Notes: generated by a model not told the origin, from the sequence alone. A stretch of DNA of 64,000 nt from Ornithinicoccus halotolerans (GCF_009602535.1 NZ_WIQI01000003.1:35359-99358); one strand, 5' to 3'; shown: positions 28,866 through 50,393, counted from the first letter of the stretch. Numbers and translations: made by a program.

Positions 28866-28958
28866 TGGGCTAACGGCCCTTCCTCACCGCGGTTTCAACC
28901 CGGCGGACCGGGTCGACCTGCGATGTAGTGCTTCGTGGGTGGTCGATGGGTAGCCGGC

Positions 28959-29144
28959 TCACCAGCTGGACTTGGTCACGCCGGGCAGCTCGCCCCGGTG
29001 CGCCAGCTCCCGCAGGCAGATGCGGCACAGGCCGAACTTGCGGTAGACCGAGTGCGGCCGGCCGCACCGCTGGCAGCGGGTGTAGGCGCGGACCTTGAAC
29101 TTCGGCTTGCGGTTGGCCTTCTGGACAAGAGCGGTCTTGGCCAC
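28959..29144 (-). CDS. rpsN: 30S ribosomal protein S14 type Z (zinc-binding)
   Basis: This is the 61-residue zinc form of S14 with four cysteines (CQRCGRPH, then CRICLRELA). Many actinobacteria also keep a longer, zinc-free paralogue elsewhere, induced by zinc starvation; none is in this window. It is two bases after rplE. Confidence 0.97.
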   Translation of the reverse strand: MAKTALVQKANRKPKFKVRAYTRCQRCGRPHSVYRKFGLCRICLRELAHRGELPGVTKSSW

Positions 29145-29146
29145 GA

Positions 29147-29725
29147 TCAGTTCTCCTTGAACGGGAAGCCGAGGTGGCGCAGCAGCGCGCGACCCTCGTC
29201 GTCGGTGTTCGCCGTGGTGACCACGGTGATGTCCATCCCCCGGACGCGGTCGAGCCGGTCCTGGTCGACCTCGAGGAACATGGACTGCTCATTCAGGCCG
29301 AAGGTGTAGTTGCCGTGGCCGTCGAACTGCCGGGGCGACAGCCCGCGGAAGTCACGGATCCGCGGCAGCGCCAGCGACAGCAGCCGGTCCAGGAACTCCC
29401 ACATCCGGTCGCCGCGCAGCGTGGTGTGCGCGCCGATCGGCATGCCCTCGCGCAGCTTGAACTGCGCGATCGACTTGCGGGCCCGGGTCACGGCCGGCTT
29501 CTGGCCGGTGATGGTGGCCAGGTCGCGGATGGCGCCCTCGATGAGCTTGCTGTCGCGCGCGGCCTCGCCGACACCCATGTTGACGGTGACCTTGACAAGG
29601 CCCGGCACCTGCATCGGGTTGCGGTAGCCGAACTCGCTGCTCAGCGCCGCGCGGATCTCCTCGCGGTAGCGAGCCTTCAGCCGCGGCATGGTGGACTCGG
29701 TGGTGGCAGTGGTCATCGTGTTCAC
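29147..29725 (-). CDS. rplE: 50S ribosomal protein L5
   Basis: L5 binds 5S rRNA and touches P-site tRNA. The 192-residue protein shows [39 protein letters not shown] and the C-terminal [20 protein letters not shown]. Its start overlaps the rplX stop by four bases. Confidence 0.97.
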   Translation of the reverse strand: MNTMTTATTESTMPRLKARYREEIRAALSSEFGYRNPMQVPGLVKVTVNMGVGEAARDSKLIEGAIRDLATITGQKPAVTRARKSIAQFKLREGMPIGAHTTLRGDRMWEFLDRLLSLALPRIRDFRGLSPRQFDGHGNYTFGLNEQSMFLEVDQDRLDRVRGMDITVVTTANTDDEGRALLRHLGFPFKEN

Positions 29726-30090
29726 AGGTCCTTACCCGAGCGCACCGCGACGCGGGTGCGCTGCGTCTTCTGACGACCGGTGCGGTCGTCCGTCTGCGTC
29801 TCCACCCGGGTGCGGATCCGGGTCGGCTTCTTGGTCTCGGGGTCGACGACCGCCACGTTGCTCACGTGGATCGGCGCCTCGGTGACCTGGATGCCGCCGG
29901 TGTTGACGCCGCGCTGGCCACCAGCACGGGTGTGCTTGGTGACCCGGTTGACGCCCTCAACGAGCACCCGGTTGGTCTCCCGGTTTACCTCGATGACGCG
30001 GCCCTGCTTGCCCAGGTCGCCGCCCTTGGACTGGCGGCGGCCGGAGATCACCTGCACCAGGTCGTTCTTGCGGATCTTGCTGCGTGCCAT
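29722..30090 (-). CDS. rplX: 50S ribosomal protein L24
   Basis: L24 initiates 50S assembly. The 122-residue protein has the KOW motif ([22 protein letters not shown]) and the VKHTRAGG-type loop, here [12 protein letters not shown]. The C-terminal part is basic and Thr/Arg-rich. It is two bases after rplN. Confidence 0.96.
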   Translation of the reverse strand: MARSKIRKNDLVQVISGRRQSKGGDLGKQGRVIEVNRETNRVLVEGVNRVTKHTRAGGQRGVNTGGIQVTEAPIHVSNVAVVDPETKKPTRIRTRVETQTDDRTGRQKTQRTRVAVRSGKDL

Positions 30091-30092
30091 GC

Positions 30093-30461
30093 TCAGATCA
30101 CCTCCGGGGCGAGCGAGACGATCTTCATGAACCGCTTCTCGCGCAGCTCCCGGCCCACCGGGCCGAAGATGCGGGTCCCGCGGGGGTCACCGTCGTTGCG
30201 GAGGATGACCGCGGCGTTCTCGTCGAAGCGGATGTAGGAACCGTCCGGGCGGCGACGCTCCTTGCGGGTGCGCACGATGACGGCCTTGACGACGTCGCCC
30301 TTCTTGACGTTGCCGCCGGGGATCGCGTCCTTGACGGTCGCGACGATGGTGTCACCGATGCCCGCGTACCGGCGCCCGGAGCCACCGAGCACGCGGATGC
30401 ACAGGATCTCCTTCGCCCCGGTGTTGTCCGCGACACGCAGTCGCGACTCCTGCTGGATCAC
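30093..30461 (-). CDS. rplN: 50S ribosomal protein L14
   Basis: L14 forms intersubunit bridges and contacts RsfS. The 122-residue protein reads [20 protein letters not shown] at the start and has the [20 protein letters not shown] signature. GTG 30461 follows an AGGAG site. It is the first gene after a hairpin that separates the S10 and spc operons. Confidence 0.97.
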   Translation of the reverse strand: MIQQESRLRVADNTGAKEILCIRVLGGSGRRYAGIGDTIVATVKDAIPGGNVKKGDVVKAVIVRTRKERRRPDGSYIRFDENAAVILRNDGDPRGTRIFGPVGRELREKRFMKIVSLAPEVI

Positions 30462-30488
30462 TGTCGAACTCCTGTCGTCGAGCGGGTT

Positions 30489-30514
30489 CTCGCCCGGCCC
30501 GTGAGCCGGGCGAG
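30489..30514 (-). terminator. Hairpin at the S10/spc operon boundary
   Basis: Perfect 10-bp arms CTCGCCCGGC / GCCGGGCGAG surround a 6-base loop in the 80-base rpsQ-rplN gap. This matches the classical boundary between the S10 and spc operons. Confidence 0.65.
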
Positions 30515-30541
30515 CCTTGCCGAACGTTGTGGGTTGGTTGC

Positions 30542-30844
30542 TTACTTGGCCTTCTCGAGGATCTCCACCACGCGCCAGCGCTTGGTCGCCGACAGCGGAC
30601 GGGTCTCCATGATCAGCACGCGGTCGCCGATCCCGGCGGCGTTGCCCTCGTCGTGCGCCTTCACCTTGTGGCTGCGGCGCATCACCTTGCCGTAGAGGGC
30701 GTGCTTGACGCGGTCCTCCACGAGGACGACCACGGTCTTGTCCATCTTGTCGCTCACCACGTAGCCCTGCCGGGTCTTGCGGTAGTTGCGCGCGGCGGAC
30801 GAGCCGGTGGCCTCCTCGGTCACCTCGGCGGTGTTCTCGCTCAT
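30542..30844 (-). CDS. rpsQ: 30S ribosomal protein S17
   Basis: S17 is a primary 16S-binding OB-fold protein. The 100-residue sequence has an acidic N-terminal extension of about 18 residues, then [19 protein letters not shown] and [20 protein letters not shown]. It follows rpmC by one base and closes the S10 operon. Confidence 0.96.
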   Translation of the reverse strand: MSENTAEVTEEATGSSAARNYRKTRQGYVVSDKMDKTVVVLVEDRVKHALYGKVMRRSHKVKAHDEGNAAGIGDRVLIMETRPLSATKRWRVVEILEKAK

Positions 30845-30845
30845 G

Positions 30846-31130
30846 TCAGCCCACCTTCTCGGTCTCGGTCTCGGTCGTGCTCGGCTCCTCAGCGGCAGCC
30901 GCGGTCCCCGGACGGCCGATCCCGAGCTCGCGCTCGCGCATCTCGGTGTAGATGCGGGCGATGTCCTTGCGGACCGCGCGCAGCCGGCCGTGGTTCTCCA
31001 GCTGGCCCGTGGCCGACTGGAACCGGAGGTTGAACAGCTCCTTCTTGGCCTCGGCCAGCGCGTCCCGCAGGGGCTGGTCCTCCAGGCCGCGCAGCTGCTC
31101 GGGGGTCAGGTTCTTGCTTCCGACCGCCAT
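30846..31130 (-). CDS. rpmC: 50S ribosomal protein L29 with C-terminal extension
   Basis: L29 sits at the tunnel exit and docks trigger factor and SRP. The core [21 protein letters not shown] and [20 protein letters not shown] is standard. The total of 94 aa includes an extra Ala/Glu/Thr-rich tail of about 25 residues. It overlaps rplP by one base. Confidence 0.95.
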   Translation of the reverse strand: MAVGSKNLTPEQLRGLEDQPLRDALAEAKKELFNLRFQSATGQLENHGRLRAVRKDIARIYTEMRERELGIGRPGTAAAAEEPSTTETETEKVG

Positions 31131-31549
31131 CAGTTCTCACCACCCTCACGCGCGACGAAGCGGCACTTCATCGGCAGCTTGTGCATGGCCAGGCGCATGG
31201 CCTCCCGCGCGATCTCCTCGGACACGCCGGACAGCTCGAACATCACCCGGCCCGGCTTGACGTTCGCGACCCACCACTCCGGGGAGCCCTTGCCGGAGCC
31301 CATCCGGGTCTCGGCGGGCTTCTTGGTCAGCGGGCGGTCCGGGTAGATGTTGATCCACACCTTCCCGCCACGCTTGATGTAACGGGTCATCGCGATTCGC
31401 GCGGACTCGATCTGCCGGTTGGTGACGTACGACGGCTCCAGCGCCTGGATCCCGTAGTCACCGAAGGCGATGGTCGTGCCGCCCTTGGCGGTGCCGCCCC
31501 GGGTGGGGTGGTGCTGCTTGCGGTACTTGACTCGACGGGGAATCAACAT
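31130..31549 (-). CDS. rplP: 50S ribosomal protein L16
   Basis: L16 lies by the A site and peptidyl-transferase centre. The 139-residue protein begins [19 protein letters not shown] and contains [20 protein letters not shown] and [14 protein letters not shown]. Both ends overlap neighbours by one base (rpmC and rpsC), consistent with tight co-translation. Confidence 0.97.
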   Translation of the reverse strand: MLIPRRVKYRKQHHPTRGGTAKGGTTIAFGDYGIQALEPSYVTNRQIESARIAMTRYIKRGGKVWINIYPDRPLTKKPAETRMGSGKGSPEWWVANVKPGRVMFELSGVSEEIAREAMRLAMHKLPMKCRFVAREGGEN

Positions 31550-32385
31550 CAGGACTGCTCTCCCTCTGTGCTGCTCACGGAGGCGCCCTCGGCCGCGGGC
31601 TCCTGGGCCTCCAGGGCCGGCGCGTCGGTCTGCTGCTGACCACCGCGACGCTCACCGCGCCGGCCGCCACGGCTGGGCCGGTCGCCGTCACGGCGCCGGC
31701 CGGGACGGGACGGGGCCTGGGAGGCCTGCTCGCGGGCGAGCTCCCGGGCGGTGAGGTCACCCTTGTAGATCCACACCTTCACGCCGATGCGGCCGAAGGT
31801 GGTGCGGGCCTCGTAGAAGCCGTAGTCGATGTTGGCGCGCAGCGTGTGCAGCGGCACCCGGCCCTCGCGGTAGAACTCCGAACGGGACATCTCGGCCCCG
31901 CCCAGTCGACCGGAGCACTGGATCCGGATGCCCTTGGCTCCGGCGCGCAGCGCGGTCTGCAGGCCCTTGCGCATCGCCCGACGGAACGTCACTCGCGCGG
32001 CGAGCTGCTCGGCGATGCCCTGGGCGACCAGCTGGGCGTCCACCTCGGGGTTCTTGACCTCGAGGATGTTCAGCTGCACCTGCTTGCCGGTGAGCTTCTC
32101 CAGCTCGCTGCGGATCCGGTCGGCCTCCGCGCCGCGGCGGCCGATGACGATGCCCGGCCGGGCGGTGTGGATGTCGACCCGGACCCGGTCGCGGGTGCGC
32201 TCGATCTCCACCCTGGAGATGCCGGCGCGGTCCATCCCGGTGGAGAGCAGCTCCCGGATCGCCACGTCTTCCTTGACGTAGTCGCGGTAGCGCTGTCCCG
32301 GCTTGGTCGAGTCGGCGAACCACCGGCTGCTGTGCTCGGTCGTGATCCCCAGGCGGTAGCCGTTCGGGTTGATCTTCTGCCCCAT
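31549..32385 (-). CDS. rpsC: 30S ribosomal protein S3 with C-terminal extension
   Basis: S3 forms part of the mRNA entry helicase. The KH domain ([20 protein letters not shown]) and the C-terminal domain ([17 protein letters not shown]) are complete. After about residue 215 comes an extra tail of some 60 residues, first Arg/Gly-rich then acidic, giving 278 aa against 233 in E. coli. It is coupled to rplV and rplP by one-base overlaps. Confidence 0.97.
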   Translation of the reverse strand: MGQKINPNGYRLGITTEHSSRWFADSTKPGQRYRDYVKEDVAIRELLSTGMDRAGISRVEIERTRDRVRVDIHTARPGIVIGRRGAEADRIRSELEKLTGKQVQLNILEVKNPEVDAQLVAQGIAEQLAARVTFRRAMRKGLQTALRAGAKGIRIQCSGRLGGAEMSRSEFYREGRVPLHTLRANIDYGFYEARTTFGRIGVKVWIYKGDLTARELAREQASQAPSRPGRRRDGDRPSRGGRRGERRGGQQQTDAPALEAQEPAAEGASVSSTEGEQS

Positions 32386-32756
32386 TAGCGGGCACCTCCC
32401 TTGACGGTCTGCTGGGCGCCGACCAGCACGGTGATGTGGCTGGTCCGCTTGAGGATGCGGGCGGCGCGGCCCTGGGCGCGCGGCCGGAACCGCTTCATGG
32501 TCGGGCCCTCGTCGACGTACGCGCCGGTGATCACCAGGTCACGCTCGTCGAAGGCCTCCGCGGTCTGGTCGGCCTGGTAGCGCGCGTTGGCCACGGCGCT
32601 GTTCAGCACCTTGAGCACCGGCTCGCTAGCCGCCTGTGGGGCGAACTGCATCATCGCCACGGCGTCGGTCACGCGCTTGCCACGGATCAGGTCCACGACG
32701 CGGCGGGCCTTCATGGGCGTGACACGGACGTACCGCGCCTGCGCCTTGGCTTCCAT
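32385..32756 (-). CDS. rplV: 50S ribosomal protein L22
   Basis: L22 lines the exit tunnel; its loop is a macrolide-resistance site. The 123-residue protein starts [20 protein letters not shown] and has [20 protein letters not shown] near the end, with no loop deletion seen. ATG 32756 fits the family. In-frame upstream starts exist but extend into poorly conserved sequence. Confidence 0.96.
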   Translation of the reverse strand: MEAKAQARYVRVTPMKARRVVDLIRGKRVTDAVAMMQFAPQAASEPVLKVLNSAVANARYQADQTAEAFDERDLVITGAYVDEGPTMKRFRPRAQGRAARILKRTSHITVLVGAQQTVKGGAR

Positions 32757-32817
32757 CGCTGTCCCTTTACTTTCGTGCGAACTCATCGGATGTATCGGCT
32801 CGTCTCGGCCGGCCGCC

Positions 32818-33099
32818 TCAACGGCGGCGGCCCTTCCGGTCGTCCTTCTCGTGACCCTTGAAGGTCCGGGTCGGGGCGAACTCACCGAGCTTGTGGCCGA
32901 CCATCGACTCGGTCACGAAGACCGGGACGTGCTTGCGGCCGTCGTGCACGGCCAGCGTGTGGCCGAGCATCTCGGGGGTGATCATGGACCGCCGGGACCA
33001 GGTCTTGATGACGGACTTGGTGCCGGCTTCGTTCTGGGCGTCCACCTTCTTGACGAGGTGGTCGTCGACGAAGGGGCCCTTCTTGAGGCTACGAGGCAT
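32818..33099 (-). CDS. rpsS: 30S ribosomal protein S19
   Basis: S19 pairs with S13 in the 30S head. The 93-residue protein begins [19 protein letters not shown] and carries [18 protein letters not shown] and [15 protein letters not shown]. It is 18 bases after rplB. Confidence 0.97.
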   Translation of the reverse strand: MPRSLKKGPFVDDHLVKKVDAQNEAGTKSVIKTWSRRSMITPEMLGHTLAVHDGRKHVPVFVTESMVGHKLGEFAPTRTFKGHEKDDRKGRRR

Positions 33100-33117
33100 G
33101 CTTCGCTAGCTCCCTAC

Positions 33118-33954
<837 letters not shown>

Positions 33955-33995
33955 GGTGGTTACAGTCCTCGGTTCTCGTCGTCTCGACTACCGGC

Positions 33996-34295
33996 TCAGA
34001 GCGTGCCGAAGATGTCGATGGTGCCTTCACGGAGCGTGACGATCGCCCGCTTGGTGTCCTTGCGGCGGCCGGTGCCGAACCGGGTGCGGCGGGCCTTGCC
34101 GGGCCGGTTCATCGTGTGCACCGAGGAGACCTTGACGCCGAAGATGTCCTCGACGGCGTGCTTGATCTCGGCCTTGTTGGCCCGCGGGTCCACCAGGAAC
34201 GTGTACTTGCCCTGGTCCAGCAGGTTGTAGGACTTCTCGGAGACGACCGGCTTCAGCAGCACGTCGCGCGGGTCCTTGGCGGTGGTGGCGCTCAC
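33996..34295 (-). CDS. rplW: 50S ribosomal protein L23
   Basis: L23 is the main docking site for trigger factor and SRP at the tunnel exit. The 99-residue protein has [40 protein letters not shown] and the Arg-rich loop. Its start overlaps the rplD stop by four bases. Confidence 0.97.
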   Translation of the reverse strand: MSATTAKDPRDVLLKPVVSEKSYNLLDQGKYTFLVDPRANKAEIKHAVEDIFGVKVSSVHTMNRPGKARRTRFGTGRRKDTKRAIVTLREGTIDIFGTL

Positions 34296-34951
34296 TTGGT
34301 CTCCTCCTCGGTCTGCCGCTCGCCGGCCTGCCGGCCCTCGATGAAGGCGGTCAGCGCCGGCTGGGTGAAGACCACGTCGTCGGCGCAGAGCACGTCGTAG
34401 GTGTTGAGCTGGTCGACGAACAGCACGTGCACGTCCGCCAGGTTGCGCAGGCTCTTCAGGGCCAGCTCGTCGCCGCGGTCGAGCACGACCAGCAGGTTGG
34501 CCCGCTCGGTGAGCGAGCCCAGCAGCTGGGCGGCGGTCTTGGTCGAGGGGTTCTCGCCCTCGACCACGCTGGACAGGCAGTGGATGCGGCCGTTGCGGGC
34601 CCGGTCCGACAGCGCACCGCGCAGTGCGGCGGCCTTCATCTTCTTCGGGGTCCGCTGGCTGTAGCTGCGCGGCTGCGGGCCGTGGACGGTGCCACCGCCG
34701 GCGAACTGCGGCGCCCGCACCGAGCCCTGCCGGGCGCGGCCGGTGCCCTTCTGGCGGTAGGGCTTGCGGCCACCGCCGCGGACGTCGCCGCGGGTCTTGG
34801 TGGCGTGCGTGCCCTGCCGAGCGGCCGCGAGCTGGGCCACGACCACCTGGTGGATCAGCGGCACGTTGGTCTGCACGTCGAAGATCTCGGCGGGCAGCTC
34901 GACGGTGCCGGCGGAGCCGCCGGTGGGCTGGGTGATGGTGATGGTCGTCAT
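34292..34951 (-). CDS. rplD: 50S ribosomal protein L4
   Basis: L4 lines the exit tunnel and in E. coli represses its own S10 operon. The 219-residue protein shows the tunnel loop [20 protein letters not shown] and [20 protein letters not shown]. It is four bases after rplC. Confidence 0.97.
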   Translation of the reverse strand: MTTITITQPTGGSAGTVELPAEIFDVQTNVPLIHQVVVAQLAAARQGTHATKTRGDVRGGGRKPYRQKGTGRARQGSVRAPQFAGGGTVHGPQPRSYSQRTPKKMKAAALRGALSDRARNGRIHCLSSVVEGENPSTKTAAQLLGSLTERANLLVVLDRGDELALKSLRNLADVHVLFVDQLNTYDVLCADDVVFTQPALTAFIEGRQAGERQTEEETK

Positions 34952-34955
34952 GGCG

Positions 34956-35612
34956 TCAGGCCCCCTTCGCCGCCGTGCGGACCAGCAGGACGCTGCCGCG
35001 CGGCCCCGGGACGGCGCCCTTGACCAGCAGCAGGCCCTTCTCGGCGTCCACGGCGTGGATCGTGAGGTTCTGGGTGGTGTGACGCACGCCGCCCATCCGG
35101 CCGGCCATGCGGTGCCCGCGGAAGACCCGGCCCGGGGTGGCCGCGCCACCGATCGAGCCCGGCTTGCGGTGGTTGCGGTGGGCGCCGTGGGAGGCCCCGA
35201 CACCGGCGTAGCCGTGCCGCTTCATGGTCCCGGCGAAGCCCTTGCCCTTGGAGGTGCCGGTGACGTCGACGGTCTGCCCGGCCTCGAAGGTCTCCGCGGT
35301 CAGCTCCTGGCCCGGCTGGTAGTCGCCGGCGTCGCTGGTGCGCACCTCGGCGACGTGACGCCGCGGGGTCACGCCGGCGGCCTCGAAGTGGCCCTTCAGC
35401 GGCTTGGTCGCCTTGCGCGGGTCGACCTGCCCGAAGCCGATCTGGATGGCGTTGTAGCCGTCCTTCTCGTCGCTGCGGACCTGGGTGACCACGCAGGGGC
35501 CGGCCTTGATGACGGTCACGGGGACCAGGCGGTTGTCGGCGTCCCACACCTGGGTCATGCCGAGCTTCTCGCCGAGGACTCCCTTGACGCTGCGCTCAGT
35601 GGTAGCAGTCAT
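34956..35612 (-). CDS. rplC: 50S ribosomal protein L3
   Basis: L3 is one of two proteins that start 50S assembly; its loop approaches the peptidyl-transferase centre. The 218-residue protein has [33 protein letters not shown] and the [20 protein letters not shown] signature. It is 11 bases after rpsJ. Confidence 0.97.
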   Translation of the reverse strand: MTATTERSVKGVLGEKLGMTQVWDADNRLVPVTVIKAGPCVVTQVRSDEKDGYNAIQIGFGQVDPRKATKPLKGHFEAAGVTPRRHVAEVRTSDAGDYQPGQELTAETFEAGQTVDVTGTSKGKGFAGTMKRHGYAGVGASHGAHRNHRKPGSIGGAATPGRVFRGHRMAGRMGGVRHTTQNLTIHAVDAEKGLLLVKGAVPGPRGSVLLVRTAAKGA

Positions 35613-35623
35613 TGGTGGTGCCC

Positions 35624-35932
35624 TTACAGCTTGATCTCGATGTTGACGTCAGCGGGCAGGTCGAGACGCATCAACGAGTCGACCGCCTTGGGGGTCGGGT
35701 CGACGATGTCGATGAGACGCTTGTGCGTCCGCATCTCGAAGGCCTCGCGGCTGTCCTTGTACTTGTGAGGCGACCGGATGACAGTGAAGACGTTCTTCTC
35801 CGTCGGCAGCGGCACCGGGCCGACCACGGTCGCGCCGGCACGGGTCACCGTGTCGACGATCTTGCGCGCCGAGCTGTCGATGACCTCGTGGTCATACGAC
35901 TTCAGCCGGATGCGGATCTTCTGTCCCGCCAT
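35624..35932 (-). CDS. rpsJ: 30S ribosomal protein S10
   Basis: S10 acts in the 30S head and as NusE in antitermination with NusB and NusG. The 102-residue protein begins [19 protein letters not shown] and has the signature [20 protein letters not shown]. It is the first gene of the S10 operon and has a roughly 310-base upstream leader. Confidence 0.97.
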   Translation of the reverse strand: MAGQKIRIRLKSYDHEVIDSSARKIVDTVTRAGATVVGPVPLPTEKNVFTVIRSPHKYKDSREAFEMRTHKRLIDIVDPTPKAVDSLMRLDLPADVNIEIKL

Positions 35933-36276
35933 CGCTTGTCTGACTCTCTCTCGTCGTCCATCTGCCTGTTAGTCCCGGCGCCCTGCGGCGCGGGCTCTGA
36001 CCCCCGAGGTCGGGCGTGTCGCCCTGTCCCCAGGCACACCGCAGGTCCGCTTCGATCTGGGCGTGGTGTCCGAGCCCGGCGGGAGGCCGGGGCTTGCGCT
36101 GCCACGAGAACCTCGGGACGGCCGCGCGAGCGTCCGGTCCCGACCCGCCCCGGGGGTAATCCCCGGTGCGTCCCACCGGTGTCGGTGGGTCCCGATCGGC
36201 CGCGGCACCGCCATGGGGACGGCACCGCGCGTCAAGCAACCGCTCTAGTGTGCCACGCGCTCCTCGACAGACCCAA
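35933..36276 (-). promoter_or_regulatory. S10 operon promoter and structured leader
   Basis: This stretch of more than 300 bases holds no gene apart from the 3' end of the MFS gene. On the minus strand a -35 TTGGGT (36271-36276, in a GATTTGG context) and a weak -10 CACACT (36247-36252) are 18 bases apart. A leader of about 300 bases would follow. It contains a perfect 7-bp hairpin (36172-36189) and a CCGGGG/CCCCGG hairpin near 36150-36167. S10 leaders are classical sites of L4 feedback in enterobacteria; whether that applies here is unknown. Confidence 0.5.
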
Positions 36277-37561
36277 ATCGAGCCCGTGGCGGGCGCACGG
36301 CGACCGCCGCGGCGGCGACCGCCAGCGGGAGCAGCGTGCTGAGCCAGAGGACCTGGGCGTAGCTGCCGGTCGCCCCGTGCGCCGCGGCGAACAGCAGCGG
36401 CCCGAACGCGGTGGAGCCGACACTGACGGCGGCCACCACGCCCCGGAGCGCGCCGATGTGCAGCACGCCGAAGTAGTGCGGCACGGCGGCGGCCTCGGTG
36501 GCGCGGATCATCGCGCCACCGGAGCCGATGGCGACACCGAAGCCGACCGCGCTCCAGCCCGGGCTCACCATGGTGGCCCACCCCAGGGCCAGCACGTGCA
36601 CCAGCATCGAGGAGACCACCACCCAGCGCGGGTTCAGCCGGTCGATCATGCGGCCGGCGGCCAGCGTGGCCACCACCCCGGCCACCGACTGCGGCAGGAA
36701 GTTGGCCGCGGCCTCGGTCGAGCTCAGTCCCCGCTCCCCCAGCAGGCTCACCTGGTGGAAGGCCACCGCCGTGAACAACATCCCGGAGACGGCGACGCCG
36801 GCGACGATCACCCAGAACCACGGCTGCCGCACCGCCTCGCGCCGCGTCATCCCCCACGGCTCGACCGGCTGCTGCCCCGGAACCGGGCGGCCGTCGGGCA
36901 CCTGCCCCAGGTCGCGGGGGTCGTCCCGCAGCCCCCAGCGCGCCAGCGGCAGCACAACCACCCACACCAGCAGCCCCAGCACCACCCAGGCCACGCGCCA
37001 CCCTCGGGCGGCGATGAGCAGGTCGGCCAGCAGCGGGGTCAGCGCGATCCCGCAGGTCCCGGCAGCCGACACGACGCCCATCGCGGTGCCGCGCCGCCGC
37101 TCGAACCAGCGGGCGGCGGCGGTCGTCGCCGACAGCCCGAGCGCGCCCTGACCCAGGGAGCGGATCCCGACGAAGGCCAGCGTGACGCCGACCACGCCGG
37201 CGACCGTGGCGGAGGCGACCAGCACCGCCCCGAACAGGGCCCCGATGAGCAGCATGGTGCGGCGCACGCCCCACCGGTCCAGCAGCCGGCCCACGGACGG
37301 CACCACGAGGGTGCCCGCGAGGGTGCCGACGAGGTAGGCGGTGGAGATGGTCTCCCGGCTGACGCCGAGGTCGCGCACCAACGGGTCGATGAAGACCGAG
37401 ACCCCGGCCGTCTGACCGGGACCGGTCATCGCCAGCGCCACCGCGGCCAGCGCCACCACGTGCCACCCGTAGAAGCCACCGGGCTCCCGCGCACCGGGCG
37501 GCCGGCCGGGCGGCGCCTCGGTGGCGGGCACGGGCGGTCGGGGACGGAGCGTCCAGGACAC
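36245..37561 (-). CDS. MFS transporter (oxalate/formate antiporter-like subgroup)
   Basis: This 438-residue, 12-helix major facilitator lies between tuf and rpsJ. The cytoplasmic loop after helix 2 carries [13 protein letters not shown], and a matching [14 protein letters not shown] occurs in the second half. The opening [17 protein letters not shown] is typical of the OxlT-like/monocarboxylate group, but the substrate cannot be named. GTG 37561 gives a short Pro-rich cytoplasmic head. Its TAG stop lies by the predicted S10 promoter, and a hairpin separates it from tuf. Confidence 0.85.
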   Translation of the reverse strand: MSWTLRPRPPVPATEAPPGRPPGAREPGGFYGWHVVALAAVALAMTGPGQTAGVSVFIDPLVRDLGVSRETISTAYLVGTLAGTLVVPSVGRLLDRWGVRRTMLLIGALFGAVLVASATVAGVVGVTLAFVGIRSLGQGALGLSATTAAARWFERRRGTAMGVVSAAGTCGIALTPLLADLLIAARGWRVAWVVLGLLVWVVVLPLARWGLRDDPRDLGQVPDGRPVPGQQPVEPWGMTRREAVRQPWFWVIVAGVAVSGMLFTAVAFHQVSLLGERGLSSTEAAANFLPQSVAGVVATLAAGRMIDRLNPRWVVVSSMLVHVLALGWATMVSPGWSAVGFGVAIGSGGAMIRATEAAAVPHYFGVLHIGALRGVVAAVSVGSTAFGPLLFAAAHGATGSYAQVLWLSTLLPLAVAAAAVAVRPPRARFGSVEERVAH

Positions 37562-37725
37562 GGCAAGGGCCTCGCAGACGGGTCGGTGCGGTGGTGGGCC
37601 ACAGCACGCCCTCGGGCCATGGTTCGGTGAGGAGCCTCGCTCCCCCGCGAGGGCTCCTCCGGCCGCCCAGCGTAGCGGCGGCGGCGCCCGGCTGCGCCCC
37701 CGGCCGCGACCGGGCAGCGGGAACG

Positions 37726-37763
37726 ACCGAGCCCCCGCAGCCGGTCGGCTGCGGGGGCTCGGT
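37726..37763 (-). terminator. 17-bp hairpin terminator after tuf
   Basis: Perfect 17-bp arms (37726-37742 and 37747-37763) with a 4-base loop lie 37 bases after the tuf stop and before the MFS gene. This is among the longest stems in the window and should end the str operon. Confidence 0.75.
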
Positions 37764-37799
37764 CCCGTGCGTGGGTCCCGGGTCAGCCCCGGGGAGGGG

Positions 37800-38996
<1,197 letters not shown>

Positions 38997-39115
38997 TGGT
39001 GTCCTCCTCGGGACTGGTTGTGCGTGTCGCCCCCATGGATACCCTCGGGCGTGGGCGACGACGTCGGTCTGGTTACTGGATCGAGTCTGTGGTCACCGCG
39101 GTGAGTCTACCGCTG

Positions 39116-41218
<2,103 letters not shown>

Positions 41219-41279
41219 AGTCTCTCTTCTCTGCTCAGTCGCGTTACGTGGGTCGCTGACGTGGGGGCGGGGCCCGTCG

Positions 41280-41750
41280 TCACCAGCGGTAGTGGGCGAA
41301 CGCCTTGTTGGCCTCGGCCATCTTGTGGGTGTCCTCGCGGCGCTTGACCGCGGCGCCCAGGCCGTTGCTGGCGTCGAGGATCTCGTTCATCAGGCGCTCG
41401 GTCATCGTCTTCTCACGACGCTGCCGGGCGTAGCCGACCAGCCAGCGCAGCGACAGCGTGGTGCCGCGGCCGGGCTTGACCTCGATGGGGACCTGGTAGG
41501 TCGCACCACCGACGCGGCGGCTCTTGACCTCCAGCGACGGCTTGACGTTGTCCAGCGCGCGCTTGAGGGTCTGCACCGGGTCGGTGCCGGTCTTGGCGCG
41601 GCAGCCCTCGAGGGCGCCGTAGACGATCCGCTCGGCGACGGACTTCTTGCCGTCCTGCAGGATCTTGTTGACCAGCTGGGTGACCAGCGGGGACCCGTAG
41701 ACGGGGTCCGAGATCAGCGGGCGCTTGGGAGCAGGGCCCTTGCGAGGCAT
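41280..41750 (-). CDS. rpsG: 30S ribosomal protein S7
   Basis: S7 nucleates the 30S head and contacts E-site tRNA. The 156-residue protein begins [20 protein letters not shown] and has [20 protein letters not shown]. Its ATG shares a base with the rpsL TAA (TAATG), so S12 and S7 are co-translated. Confidence 0.97.
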   Translation of the reverse strand: MPRKGPAPKRPLISDPVYGSPLVTQLVNKILQDGKKSVAERIVYGALEGCRAKTGTDPVQTLKRALDNVKPSLEVKSRRVGGATYQVPIEVKPGRGTTLSLRWLVGYARQRREKTMTERLMNEILDASNGLGAAVKRREDTHKMAEANKAFAHYRW

Positions 41751-42124
41751 TACTTCTTCTCCTTCTTCGCGCCGTACCGGGACCGGGACTGGTTGCGGCC
41801 CTTGACGCCCTGGGTGTCGAGGGAGCCGCGGATGATCTTGTAGCGCACGCCGGGCAGGTCCTTCACGCGACCGCCGCGCACCAGCACCATCGAGTGCTCC
41901 TGCAGGTTGTGGCCCACGCCCGGGATGTAGGCGGTGACCTCGATGCCCGAGGTCAGCCGGACGCGCGCGACCTTGCGCAGCGCGGAGTTCGGCTTCTTCG
42001 GGGTGGTGGTGTAGACGCGGGTGCACACACCGCGTCGCTGGGGGTTCCCCTTGAGGGCAGGACTGTTCTTCTTCTGAACCTTGTCCTGCCGCCCCTTGCG
42101 GACCAGCTGGTTGATCGTGGGCAC
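41750..42124 (-). CDS. rpsL: 30S ribosomal protein S12
   Basis: S12 controls decoding accuracy. The 124-residue protein contains [19 protein letters not shown], whose lysine is the wild-type residue at the main streptomycin-resistance site, and the second loop [19 protein letters not shown] is also normal. GTG 42124 fits the family start [11 protein letters not shown] and has GGAG 5 bases upstream. GTG 42130 is an alternative. It is the first gene of the str operon. Confidence 0.97.
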   Translation of the reverse strand: MPTINQLVRKGRQDKVQKKNSPALKGNPQRRGVCTRVYTTTPKKPNSALRKVARVRLTSGIEVTAYIPGVGHNLQEHSMVLVRGGRVKDLPGVRYKIIRGSLDTQGVKGRNQSRSRYGAKKEKK

Positions 42125-42501
42125 TGACACTCCATCAGTCGGTGTTGTCCGTGTGGGCCGCCATCGTCGGCGACGTCACACTCCTTGGTGTTCGTCCCCG
42201 CCGGACCCTCAGGTCGTCCGGGGACCTCCCCCCTGCACTCCCCGGGTCGGCACCGCGGACCGTTGCAGATCGCGAGGTGGTCGACCGGGACGCCCGGCGG
42301 GAGCGGGTGGCTGCTGCCCGGCCGCTGCTCCCTCGGGAGCGCGCGAGTTGCCGGGCACGCCGGTGTGTGGGCATGCCACACACAACGGTCAAGACTACCG
42401 GTCCGGCCAGCAGCGGGCCAAATCGTCCCGGAGGTGGGGCCGGGTCCGACCGGTCCGTCCCGGCCGGCCGGCTCACCACCACGGATTCTTCGGTGACGAC
42501 G
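42125..42501 (-). promoter_or_regulatory. rpsL (str operon) promoter and long leader
   Basis: No gene is seen here. On the minus strand a -35 TTGGCC (42416-42421, in a GATTTGG context) and a -10 TAGTCT (42392-42397) are 18 bases apart. Transcription would start near 42385 and give a leader of about 260 bases. Right at the predicted 5' end lies a perfect 8-bp inverted repeat with a 5-base loop (42363-42383). Confidence 0.6.
42363..42383. repeat. 8-bp inverted repeat at the rpsL transcription start
   Basis: GTGTGTGG and CCACACAC flank GCATG. As DNA it could be an operator; as RNA it would be a hairpin at the very 5' end of the str mRNA. Confidence 0.7.
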
Positions 42502-42540
42502 GAGGGCGGGGCCGGCGCCGGAGCGCCGGACCCCGCCCTC
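42502..42540 (-). terminator. Terminator of rpoB-rpoC
   Basis: Perfect 10-bp arms GAGGGCGGGG / CCCCGCCCTC enclose a GC-rich core that pairs further (CCGGCG / CGCCGG). It starts about 27 bases after the rpoC stop. Confidence 0.75.
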
Positions 42541-42567
42541 GTCATCGGGTCCGCTCGGGCAGGGCGC

Positions 42568-46476
<3,909 letters not shown>

Positions 46477-46545
46477 GTGGGTCCTTCTCTCCGTGAGATT
46501 CCGTGAAGTCTCATGTGGTGTGTGGTCGATAGGTCAGGTAGCGGC

Positions 46546-46581
46546 CCGCCCGCCCCGCCGCTGCCGCGCCGGGGCGGGCGG
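46546..46581 (-). other. 12-bp hairpin in the rpoB-rpoC gap
   Basis: Perfect arms CCGCCCGCCCCG (46546-46557) and CGGGGCGGGCGG (46570-46581) flank a 12-base loop, directly after the rpoB stop. rpoB and rpoC are normally co-transcribed, so this may be a processing or partial attenuation site and not a full terminator. Confidence 0.5.
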
Positions 46582-46585
46582 TCGC

Positions 46586-50071
<3,486 letters not shown>

Positions 50072-50393
50072 GGATGGTCCTTCCACGGGCCTAACAAGGT
50101 GGCAGGGTCAGCAACCCGGCACCACCTGGCGCGCACGCGTGTCCAGCGCAGGAGGGAGGCATAGACACGTCATCGGCGGCAGCAGGCGGGTACAGGGCAG
50201 CGCAAAGAAACAGCATACACGAGCCGCCCGCATCCGCCAAACCCTCCAGCGGACGCCAGCAGCCAGCGGCGGCATCGCCGCGCCGACCCGCTCCCCCCGC
50301 GGGACGGGCGGGCCCTGCTGCAGGCCCGGCCGACAGAATCGCCGTTCGCGGGCCGCGCGTCAAGCCCGGGACGGGCGTGTCCGTCACGGACGA
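50072..50393 (-). promoter_or_regulatory. rpoB promoter and leader
   Basis: No gene is seen in this gap. On the minus strand a -35 TTGGCG (50235-50240) and a -10 TATGCT (50212-50217) are 17 bases apart, predicting a leader of about 130 bases. rpoBC therefore seems able to be transcribed separately from rplJL, whose terminator lies upstream. Confidence 0.6.

Noticed and set aside
38997..39115. Separate tuf promoter in the fusA-tuf gap
   Set aside because: TAGACT is a fair -10, but no acceptable -35 at 16-19 bases was found, so it is only mentioned under tuf.
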